Positions 48,701-58,964 of a stretch of DNA of 64,000 nucleotides are shown here, in pieces. Numbering within the stretch: the first letter of the stretch is position 1; every line of letters begins with the position of its first letter. The translations under genes were made by a program, and so were the position numbers. Source of the DNA: Hyaloperonospora brassicae (lineage: Eukaryota > Oomycota > Peronosporomycetes > Peronosporales > Peronosporaceae); NCBI GenBank assembly GCA_947650285.1, contig CANTFL010001467.1, forward strand, positions 124,001-188,000, written 5' to 3'. The notes beneath the pieces are model-generated. The model worked only from the letters and a program-made list of their open reading frames with translations, ran no database searches and was not told the origin of the DNA.

Positions 48701-51700
48701 GGCAATGCCTGTTATTCTGAACAGATGCCTTAGCTGGATCAAAAGTTTAGTGTACCAGTACAACTAAGATCTTGTGCAGATATGCTACAGATCGACGACG
48801 AGTGAAGACATCAATCATACTCGTAGAGCATTAACGTTCTGATAAACTCTCCAAAAGTTCATCGAATAATTGTCCAATGGGCTAGTGGAAGGCGCCTTTA
48901 CAGATCAATACTGCCGGCTGACCTATACTCGTACCTTCCAAGCCATTTTAGAGCAAGAGCAGCTTTTAAATATATAAATCTAAATCCAGTGAATAGGAAT
49001 TTACATCGTAATAATTATATTTTAGCGTGTAACTAGTTTTACCCTGCGTTTGTTACCAGCAACTGATGCGAGTGATACATATAGAACTGTCGTTTTCATG
49101 AAATAATTGTTTTTACCCTTGCCACACTTATGTCTGCATTTCTCTTGCTCGTGGCGTCGAATAAAAATGTTTGATGTCCTGAACAAGCGTTATCTAGGAT
49201 CTAAAATGACAACCGATAGTAATTAATAACCTCAATAATATTCCTACTTCCCTATATTAATGGCAGATACAAACAATGACTGTGTGATGAAAGCAAGCAT
49301 TGTGAAGAGATTTGCAAAATTTTTACGCTTGACGAATTAGCAATAAAGTACTTTCTACTGACCCGACCTTTTTGCATTCCAGCGCGTTGTTGAAAGTTTG
49401 CAACAACGACGGAATCTTGTCTTGAGCCTTTTTGGCCGAGGGGCGATTATTACGTACAGCTGTACGTGACACTAAATTCCAACCAGTACACTTAAATTTT
49501 ATAAAACCTTGCATTTAGACACCAAATCTCGCCGTTCAATGGTTTTTATCCTAGTAAGCGGGTAAGCTTACTTTCCACGTAGTATAGGTCCGTCAAATAT
49601 GTATTCTATCGTCATAATGGACGATACGTGGATAACATAATTTGAGCTTGTCTCAAACAATATGTATTCTCATTCGCCTTTATAACAGATTGATTAGAAG
49701 CATTAAATTAAATGCTAAATTTAAGTGTCTTTGAGAGATTATCTACGATACGCCGGATGAACCCAATTAGTTTGCATTGTTATCTTACGAAGAGATATTT
49801 TTACAACTCGAGAGGAATCGAATGTTCTGAGCTTAAGCATACACTCGAGTTTACCTTCTTAGGTTTAAGGAACTCAGCTCAATTACTCTCACCAGCTTAA
49901 GGCCGCTAATTGTCTTTCTAAGCAGGTTTTTGAGTAACACAACGAAATCAAATGAGCCTCAAGATTCTATCACAAACTGTGCTAGCCAGATTTTATTGTG
50001 CAAAACATGCTTTATATGGCTATCGATGCAGTGAAGATCCCTTTATGCGCCATTGACTAGATTAATCGCATTTAAATAAAGCGTTTCGACTAAACTGAAC
50101 TTAAATTTTCAGTTTTTGAGATTCGGGGTCGACGTTTGTAAACTTGTTCACATCTGTATTGATTTGCCGCTATCTTAACTGCTCATCTTGTTAAAATCTT
50201 GGCTTGTATAAGCTAGGATATATTTATTGGCACATAGCTCATTGTAAATAGATCATGTATTATAATGCATGTTGTTGGTATTCATTAGAGACCCTAACAT
50301 GCCACTATAACAAAACTACTAAGGAATACAGCCATACTTCTAAACACCGCCGCAAGAAGATCACTTCATTTATTTAACTTATACGCATGTAGCGAAGATT
50401 TTACCTCATGCAACAGTTTCTTGTCGAGTAAAATGACCGGTGGTAGCTTATTGGACCTCGAGGTGCTGCTAGATGTTGTTGGGAATTTTGCTTGCCAGAT
50501 AAGTGGTAACCTGACACCCAAAATGTTCAAAATGTGCGCTTTAACACCTCACATACAGGGTAGGTGCATACAAAGAGAACTACATGATCATGGAGCTACT
50601 CAGTATCAGAAAAACGAAGGAAAGTGTCTTTCATTTACCAATTCAATTTTATTTAATCGTCTTTATCTCTTTAAAATTACAAATTCAACTTCGTTTTTTA
50701 TTCAAGCTGACCAACTGTTGCGTGCGGCCAGCAGCGATTGTTGGTTACGTAAATGTGTTATCTCGGTCTGTATTGTCTAAGTCTAAGAGTTAAATTAGAT
50801 TTGCCTCTGAATGTGAAATTTCTATAATATTGAAGCACAAGGTATATGAAAAAAAATATTATTTACATTGACACGAAGCATGCTGATAACATCTAATGGT
50901 TCATTCTGTTTCACTAAAAAGGGGCATGTATTTATTAAATGCACAGCCTGTATCACCTTCAATCTTATTAGTGAGACTGCAAGTCAAACAGGTTCTAGTT
51001 GTGACTAGGCGGTGACTGCGAGTTACGCACTTAAAAATGCCTCGATTGCAAAACAAAAATAATAAGTCATACATCTGACAAGTGCGAATATGCAAAAAAA
51101 CGGTACAATACGAAACTACAATCAAGCTACTTCAAATAGCTCCACAGATAATTTGCTAGCACGCCTGCTCTGAGCACCAGACACAACAAAATTATTTTAA
51201 AAAGGGTTCGAACATTGTTCTGTAGCTTGCACACGACTGACGGGACACGTCAGCATCTCCGTTAAAGCAGCAATATATACGATATTTGGCGATGGGCTCA
51301 TCGTTTAGTGCCAACCAATTTCGTGTATCAGACAGGCGTCTGCAGTCGGTGGTCATATGATGGCGCTGAGGTCGCGAGAAAGTTAATCTATTCATAGGCT
51401 TTTAAAGAAGGCCTCTCTTTAGAAACATCTAGTAATCTAATGCACCATTAAAATATCGCTTGCATTCAATGCACCGCAACTGCGCGTTAACTTGTATGAC
51501 TGCCGTTTGTAGATCACTGTGAAGTAGGTGGAAAGAAACAACGAATAACTTGCACTGAAGCCATTTGATTTCATAAAAGAGCAACTTCAATACTAGCTAA
51601 CCGTTTTGATTCACACGTAATGGTTTGAACATCCGCTTGTGTCGTATTAACTCACCAATTAAGAAATAATGTATAATTTGGTATGGTAGGTGTGGCTACA

Positions 51701-52505
51701 TTAGCGTGAAAAACTTCGTTCGCGAGAAAAAACTAAAAAACAAAGAATTGACGTTATGCATCACCGGCGCAGACTTTTCTAACCAAAACTATCTATAGGG
51801 TGAGGACGCTCATAAACGAAACATGCAATGTTAATGCAGACCTCGCTTTGTGAACGAGCGGCACATTAAGCTTTAATAGGACTGGCACAATATGCGAGAA
51901 TAGGAGCCAACTAATGGTGTTGTTTCAGTATATCTTGGATTTCCTATCCGGTTGGAACGCCGTTCGGCAGAAAGAGTGCTATCCGAGTGTACATTCATGC
52001 GTGACAAGTTAAAGCACGGAGTCGTATGTACAATCAGCTATATGGTGGTCCTACGGCACAAGGAATTTGCTAATTAAGTACTTGCTTGGCGCACTTAGCG
52101 CTCTAATCTAAAATGGTAGCAGTATCACAATACACAAAGCTGATATATAGTTACATAAATATGACTTGGGTGCTCATCTTGTGTTCGTTTAACACCGGCT
52201 TGAAGTGTGCTGAAGCGACGCCGCGCTTACTCGGCTGGACATCTGGATAACGATAAACTCATCTTCGTGGTATGTGGCAGAGCTAGCTAAGAGGTATTGA
52301 TCCAGTCTTTGAAGAACTAACGTTGCGTCGGACACGTGCTAAGAAAAAGGTGAGCGCATCGGCTGGTACGCGTAGCCGATAAGTAAGCAACTATTATCCC
52401 GAGCTGGTCATATCGATGAGCAAAAATACATTTAAGTTGTAATGATACAATTCGTAACGGAACCGCCGGTTTCCATGCAATAAAAGAGTATGCAAATGGC
52501 GATGA
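39746..52505. other. Unassigned 12.8-kb AT-rich stretch
   Basis: I see no supportable gene or element. Open frames are short and without motifs; examples are 43017-43313 (98 codons), 46175-46414 minus (79 codons), 47773-48033 and 50421-50780 (119 codons). A 9-bp-stem hairpin occurs at 41592-41613. Very old transposon sequence is the likely content. Confidence 0.4.
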
Positions 52506-52507
52506 TA

Positions 52508-54676
52508 CAGTAGAACCTGTCTAAAGTAATATCGTTGGTACTGAGGCCATGGTATTACTTTACGAAGGTTATTACTTTAGGCAGGGATAAAAATTTAAGG
52601 GTTTTTGAAGTGAAAAAGATAATGCAATCGGCTTTGTTTACATTTTATTTCTTGCTGCAGCCGCCACCCCCAATCAACCCCCACTTCTATATAAAGACAT
52701 TCCCTCGCCATCACTCCAAAACAGGAAGTTCCCCGCCATTACCCCAATTATACTTCCTCTAATATGTCTCCGATAGGCGCATAGTACACGACAATAACAG
52801 ACGAGGTCCGCATTGCTTTGTGTGAGAACCATGAAAAGAATCCTCAGCTAAACCAGAAGGAGCTTATATAGTGGCTAGAACAGAGGCACAAGGTGAAAGT
52901 CAGTCAGCCTACAATCTCAGGCGTTCTCAAGAGGAAAGCAACTATCTTAGCGAAGGCCAACAACTCCAATCTTGACGCAACACGTCAAAGGACTGTTACG
53001 TATCCTCAGATGAAATCTGCTCTCGTTGAGTGGATTCTCGCCATCAGGATCGCGTCAACGTAAACGGGGATCTTATCACAGAGAAAGCAGCTCTTTTTTT
53101 TGACCATCTTTACCCTAAGCCTGATGTGCTCGAGTTCTCAAATGGCTGGCTGGAATCATTTGAAGGCCGGCCGGGAATCAAATCCTTTCAGCGTTCTAGA
53201 GAAAGTGGTTATGTTAACATGACACTCATCGAGGAGTCACTCGCTGACATCCGGGTGATGCTGGACAAGTACGAGTGGAAAGAATCTACAACATGGATGA
53301 AACCGGAAAATTCTACTGGCTGCAGGGTTTTTTGGCAAGTGGTCTTGTTTGTAACACTTTCGACACTTTGTGCTTACGTAAACTTATTCACAGGCAGATA
53401 ATTTGCTGGCAACGAAGAAGCTGGAGGGCAGCAAATAAAAAAACGTATCACCTTGGCAGTGTGCTGCAATGTCAATGGAAGTGACAATTTGCCGATCCTC
53501 GTCATAGGAGTGTGGTGAAGTCGATCTCGCAAAATCGCTTATGTGAGTGTCGATCTTTCACTTGCCATTTAATAAGTGACTTTACCACAGGAGATTCAAA
53601 AAGTCCGAGATGTTCTAAAAATATAAACGCTGACACCATCGGCTGCAAGTACCGAAACAACAATAAAGCATTGATGACACAAGCCATATTCAACGAATGG
53701 CTGAAAGCATTGGCTGCTCGCATGACCGGCAGTAAGTTATTCTAATCATTGTTAAAAACGCGTTGCGCGTCTGCTTGCCCAGCCTTCTACAGATATCCGG
53801 TTGCGTAATACCACGGTGTTTTTACCTTCCATTAAATAGGACTTCAAAACTCCAACCGTGCGACGCAGGCATAATCAGATATTTGAAGGCCTAGTATCGC
53901 AGGCGCTTCAATCGCTTGCTTATTTAGCGCCTCGAGCAAAATGTGGATGGCCCGGAGAGGTTAAGTTTGCTCAGGACATTCGGATGGCGGTGGCAGCTTG
54001 TAACTCAGATATCAAGGCCGAAACAATTTCGGATTGCTTCCTTCATTGCAAGATTCGCTCGGTTGCTTTATAAACCCTGACCATATTGCACAGCAGCTGG
54101 TCGACAATGAGGTCATCGGAGATCTTCAATTGCCAATCCGTCAGTTGCGGTACTAAAACCCAATGGACAGCAGAGTCCTTCCTAACTACCCTGGTGAGGA
54201 GGAGGTCGCCTTCACACCAGATGAAGATGAGATCATTGCTGCTAAAACTTTGATCTGGTCAAGTGAAGGAGCAGGAAGATGACACAAACGAGTTTCCTCG
54301 TGTCATGTCATCTTAGGCACTCGATGCCACGCAGACGCTTGAATACTTTTGGTTGCAGCAGCCAGACCTGAACTAGGAATTCCTTCTAAGCTTCCAGCAA
54401 ATGAAGGACAAAATTGTGAAGATCAGGACTAATTAACTGATGCAACAGCTCATCTTAGAATTCTTTATAAACGCCCATTAACTGCTTTGCAATCAGTTTC
54501 AAAGTCCTCAATCTAGTGAGTAAAACTTTAAAAGGTTTTGGAAGACCAGCCTCTGACTATCAAGTATCAGTTTAGAGAGATAAATACATTATATACGGGT
54601 TTCAAGTCGGGACCAAAAAAAGAATATTATATTGGGCAGGCTATTACATTAGGCAGTAATTTTTAGACAGGATCTA
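52508..54676 (+). mobile_element. Pogo/Tigger-like Tc1-mariner transposon, decayed
   Basis: Left end CAGTAGAACCTGTCTAAAGT at 52508 is preceded by TA (52506-52507), as expected for this superfamily. The right end near 54640-54676 reads, in reverse complement, TAGATCCTGTCTAAAAATTACT, a diverged inverted copy. Between them lies a pogo-type transposase pseudogene. The last few bases of the right end are missing where the solo LTR begins. Confidence 0.85.
52790..54270 (+). pseudogene. Pogo-like transposase pseudogene
   Basis: At 52800-52960 a helix-turn-helix region reads NPQLNQKELI, stop, WLEQRHKVKVSQPTISGVLKR. 53100-53200 holds the CENP-B-type second DNA-binding part (NGWLESFEGRPGIKSFQRSR). The DDE part begins with IYNMDETGKFYWLQ (first catalytic Asp at 53293) and continues in other frames with LATKKLEG and NEWLKALAARM. 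The block expected to carry the second Asp as VDN reads VKN (about 53760). Then come NTTVFLPS and, at 53960-54055, DIRMAVAACNSDIKAETISD. Stops and frame shifts plus the lost Asp make it inactive. Confidence 0.85.
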
Positions 54677-55077
54677 TGTAACGGGGCACATCCTTGCGTG
54701 AGCTTAACGCAAGGGTTTCGGTGCGCCCGACAGACGTACACGAGGCAAACGAGGAAGCGTAGGTAAGGTAAAAGCAGGACTGTTATATTAATATAATTAA
54801 GTCTTTTAACTACTGTCTCTCTGTTTGACTTAACTTAATTATACTAATATAAGTGAGTGTATGGTGACGTCTCGTCACCACTCATTGCGCGCGTCCTGCG
54901 GCGATTGGTGGGTTGATATCTTGACGATATCAACCAATGAGCAGACCCTTTGGTCGCTTCACCAATATCACCACTATCGGTGATATTGTTCAAAGAATAT
55001 CCAACTTAATATTCTTTATTGTCATTGTATCTTTAATGACAATTTCCATGTAACGGGCTGCCCCGTTACGATAACCA
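54677..55077 (+). repeat. Solo LTR at the right end of the pogo-like element
   Basis: Starts TGTAACGGGGCACATCC and ends CCCCGTTACGATAACCA. The final part contains a perfect-looking hairpin, TGTAACGGG CTG CCCCGTTACG (55049-55070). The same family lies inverted at 28650-29059. It directly follows the pogo right end (TAGACAGGATCTA). The expected 5-bp duplication (ATCTA) is not found on the right (TGTAT), so flanking sequence has been lost or rearranged. Confidence 0.65.
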
Positions 55078-55280
55078 TGTATTAAATAAAAAAACATAGA
55101 CTTACTTTCGATTGGACCCAGTATATCCATTATACGATTTCGCCTGTAAGTGATCGAGGAAACCTAAACCACGTCAATTATCGCCACTACCCATGATCGG
55201 TTGTCGAAAACGCTATCCACAGGGAGTTTGGACATCGAAGATATACCAATAGAATCAGAATTTTATGATTCTCATTGTGC

Positions 55281-56116
55281 TCAGATAGAAGCATTTTTTG
55301 ACACTATAGAGGGCCACGTCGTACGTACCTGCGTGGCATTTCTATGAGCGTGAAGTAGGTACTTCAATAGCCGGAAAAACCACTTTTGTGAACATGCAGT
55401 ACGTACTTCAATAGTCGGTTGTCTTGCCCGCGCCCGAGGTTGCTTTTCTACGTGATTGTTGAATTCTCGACGGTGCATGAGCTACAGTGCGAGGTCGCAA
55501 TGTACGGCTCTATCTGGAAAGAGAGGGTCGCCATGAGCTAGAAGCGAGGTCGGGGGTATAGCCTGGTGTCCCATTGTTCTCAGGGTATCCATGGTATGCG
55601 TTCTCGACGGCTACTCGATAGCGGAGGCTACTTGCACTTCTACGAAATTCACCTTCGAAGGGGATCAGCTTCAAGTGAAAGACCTGCGGTGCTTAACTTG
55701 TACAGGTCCTGCACATTGATCGTTTGCCACCATTCATTTCAGCCACTCTTGCCGGCAGAGCGCATCACCCGTGACCCTCAGTCAGTTGGACGCGCTTAGC
55801 AACTACGCGAAGGATAGCCTCTCATCTGCCTTGGCTACGCACATGGACACATCACGCAAGAGAGAGAGACCAACGCAGTAGCCTGGAAGTAGATGTGCCC
55901 AACTTCGTCACGTGCTGCTGCTTATGCAGCACATGCGAACCCAGTGTGCTGCTAATGTACAAGGCATGTGAAACGCACTCGTGCCACTCGTGCTTCGAAT
56001 GCACCGCGATTCGGTGTCCACACTTTGTTGCCCCCATTCACAAGACTAGAGGACGTTGTCGGGTGCATGCCCCATTGTCATAGTTGGAGCAGCGTTTCTG
56101 TTTTACTACATCGCCC
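55281..56116. repeat. 836-bp tandem repeat, unit 1
   Basis: First unit of the array. Its first 40 bases differ from the later units (for example GACACTATAG instead of GACCATATAG); the rest is essentially the same. It contains two copies of GTACTTCAATAG 44 bp apart (55359 and 55403). Confidence 0.97.
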
Positions 56117-56952
56117 TCAGCTAGAAGCATCTTTTGACCATATAGAGGGCCACGTCGTACGTACCTGCGTGGCATTTCTATGAGCGTGAAGTAGGTACTT
56201 CAATAGCCGGAAAAACCACTTTTGTGAACATGCAGTACGTACTTCAATAGTCGGTTGTCTTGCCCGCGCCCGAGGTTGCTTTTCTACGTGATTGTTGAAT
56301 TCTCGACGGTGCATGAGCTACAGTGCGAGGTCGCAATGTACGGCTCTATCTGGAAAGAGAGGGTCGCCATGAGCTAGAAGCGAGGTCGGGGGTATAGCCT
56401 GGTGTCCCATTGTTCTCAGGGTATCCATGGTATGCGTTCTCGACGGCTACTCGATAGCGGAGGCTACTTGCACTTCTACGAAATTCACCTTCGAAGGGGA
56501 TCAGCTTCAAGTGAAAGACCTGCGGTGCTTAACTTGTACAGGTCCTGCACATTGATCGTTTGCCACCATTCATTTCAGCCACTCTTGCCGGCAGAGCGCA
56601 TCACCCGTGACCCTCAGTCAGTTGGACGCGCTTAGCAACTACGCGAAGGATAGCCTCTCATCTGCCTTGGCTACGCACATGGACACATCACGCAAGAGAG
56701 AGAGACCAACGCAGTAGCCTGGAAGTAGATGTGCCCAACTTCGTCACGTGCTGCTGCTTATGCAGCACATGCGAACCCAGTGTGCTGCTAATGTACAAGG
56801 CATGTGAAACGCACTCGTGCCACTCGTGCTTCGAATGCACCGCGATTCGGTGTCCACACTTTGTTGCCCCCATTCACAAGACTAGAGGACGTTGTCGGGT
56901 GCATGCCCCATTGTCATAGTTGGAGCAGCGTTTCTGTTTTACTACATCGCCC
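56117..56952. repeat. 836-bp tandem repeat, unit 2
   Basis: Begins at the same TCAG word, exactly 836 bp after unit 1. I see no difference between this unit and unit 3. Confidence 0.97.
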
Positions 56953-57788
56953 TCAGCTAGAAGCATCTTTTGACCATATAGAGGGCCACGTCGTACGTAC
57001 CTGCGTGGCATTTCTATGAGCGTGAAGTAGGTACTTCAATAGCCGGAAAAACCACTTTTGTGAACATGCAGTACGTACTTCAATAGTCGGTTGTCTTGCC
57101 CGCGCCCGAGGTTGCTTTTCTACGTGATTGTTGAATTCTCGACGGTGCATGAGCTACAGTGCGAGGTCGCAATGTACGGCTCTATCTGGAAAGAGAGGGT
57201 CGCCATGAGCTAGAAGCGAGGTCGGGGGTATAGCCTGGTGTCCCATTGTTCTCAGGGTATCCATGGTATGCGTTCTCGACGGCTACTCGATAGCGGAGGC
57301 TACTTGCACTTCTACGAAATTCACCTTCGAAGGGGATCAGCTTCAAGTGAAAGACCTGCGGTGCTTAACTTGTACAGGTCCTGCACATTGATCGTTTGCC
57401 ACCATTCATTTCAGCCACTCTTGCCGGCAGAGCGCATCACCCGTGACCCTCAGTCAGTTGGACGCGCTTAGCAACTACGCGAAGGATAGCCTCTCATCTG
57501 CCTTGGCTACGCACATGGACACATCACGCAAGAGAGAGAGACCAACGCAGTAGCCTGGAAGTAGATGTGCCCAACTTCGTCACGTGCTGCTGCTTATGCA
57601 GCACATGCGAACCCAGTGTGCTGCTAATGTACAAGGCATGTGAAACGCACTCGTGCCACTCGTGCTTCGAATGCACCGCGATTCGGTGTCCACACTTTGT
57701 TGCCCCCATTCACAAGACTAGAGGACGTTGTCGGGTGCATGCCCCATTGTCATAGTTGGAGCAGCGTTTCTGTTTTACTACATCGCCC
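56953..57788. repeat. 836-bp tandem repeat, unit 3
   Basis: Indistinguishable by eye from unit 2. Open frames of 61-77 codons recur at the same place in every unit, including a Cys-rich 62-codon frame (MPNFVTCCCLCSTC...). The period is not a multiple of three and no frame spans a unit, so the array does not encode a repeat protein. Confidence 0.97.
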
Positions 57789-58624
57789 TCAGCTAGAAGC
57801 ATCTTTTGACCATATAGAGGGCCACGTCGTACGTACCTGCGTGGCATTTCTATGAGCGTGAAGTAGGTACTTCAATAGCCGGAAAAACCACTTTTGTGAA
57901 CATGCAGTACGTACTTCAATAGTCGGTTGTCTTGCCCGCGCCCGAGGTTGCTTTTCTACGTGATTGTTGAATTCTCGACGGTGCATGAGCTACAGTGCGA
58001 GGTCGCAATGTACGGCTCTATCTGGAAAGAGAGGGTCGCCATGAGCTAGAAGCGAGGTCGGGGGTATAGCCTGGTGTCCCATTGTTCTCAGGGTATCCAT
58101 GGTATGCGTTCTCGACGGCTACTCGATAGCGGAGGCTACTTGCACTTCTACGAAATTCACCTTCGAAGGGGATCAGCTTCAAGTGAAAGACCTGCGGTGA
58201 TTAACTTGTACAGGTCCTGCACATTGATCGTTTGCCACCATTCATTTCAGCCGCTCTTGCCGGCAGAGCGCATCACCCGTGACCCTCAGTCAGTTGGACG
58301 CGCTTAGCAACTACGCGAAGGATAGCCTCTCATCTGCCTTGGCTACGCACATGGACACATCACGCAAGAGAGAGAGACCAACGCAGTAGCCTGGAAGTAG
58401 ATGTGCCCAACTTCGTCACGTTCTGCTGCTTATGCAGCACATGCGAACCCAGTGTGCTGCTAATGTACAAGGCATGTGAAACGCACTCGTGCCACTCGTG
58501 CTTCGAATGCACCGCGATTCGGTGTCCACACTTTGTTGCCCCCATTCACAAGACTAGAGGACGTTGTCGGGTGCATGCCCCATTGTCATAGTTGGAGCAG
58601 CGTTTCTGTTTTACTACATCGCCC
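57789..58624. repeat. 836-bp tandem repeat, unit 4
   Basis: Has a few private substitutions, for example GGTGATTAAC for GGTGCTTAAC near 58199, CCGCTCTTG for CCACTCTTG near 58252 and CACGTTCTGC for CACGTGCTGC near 58420. Confidence 0.97.
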
Positions 58625-58758
58625 TCAGCTAGGAGCATTTTTTGACCATATAGAGGGCCACGTCGTACGTACCTGCGTGGCATTTCTATGAGCGTGAAGT
58701 AGGTACTTCAATAGCCAGAAAAGCCACTTTTGTGAACATGCAGTACGTACTTCAATAG
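58625..58758. repeat. 836-bp tandem repeat, partial unit 5
   Basis: Only the first 134 bp of the unit are present, with substitutions near the start (AGGAGCATTTTTT). It ends within the second GTACTTCAATAG word, after which sequence is unique and leads into the effector gene. Confidence 0.93.
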
Positions 58759-58801
58759 CCAGGAGTGGCGATACTAAGGACGTGCAGAAGGTACTTCAAT
58801 A
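58703..58801. repeat. 44-bp direct repeat upstream of effector promoter
   Basis: GTACTTCAATA occurs at 58703, 58747 and 58791, exactly 44 bp apart each time, with partial conservation in between (AGCCAG, GTGCAG/ATGCAG). The first two belong to the partial 836-bp unit; the third is outside it. The word is preceded by TGAAGTAG at the first site, forming the inverted pair TGAAGTA-GG-TACTTCA. It lies 85-180 bp upstream of the core promoter. Confidence 0.8.
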
Positions 58802-58883
58802 TACTAGTCCGGAACAACTTGTGATCCAGGTAGTATTTACGATTTTTTGCAAAGTTTTTGTCGGGTGCTACGACGTATTAGCG

Positions 58884-58901
58884 TTTCATTTCCAAATTTG
58901 C
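58884..58901 (+). promoter_or_regulatory. Oomycete core promoter (Inr + FPR)
   Basis: TTTCATTTCCAAATTTGC contains TCATTTC (58886-58892), matching the oomycete initiator YCAYTYY. It is followed directly by AAATTTGC (58894-58901), matching the flanking promoter element MAWTTTNC. Transcription from the initiator would give a 5' UTR of roughly 75-80 nt to the ATG at 58965, typical for oomycete genes. This also argues against the upstream in-frame ATG at 58782. Confidence 0.7.
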
Positions 58902-58964
58902 TCGGATCGCTCCACATCCTGTCCTACACGACCTCGCTATCTTAATCGATCAGTAAAGGTCTTC

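Noticed and set aside
58782..58964. Upstream in-frame ATG that would lengthen the effector to 401 residues
   Set aside because: It starts before the core promoter and inside the repeat-derived region, and it puts the signal peptide in the middle of the protein; the ATG at 58965 is much more plausible.
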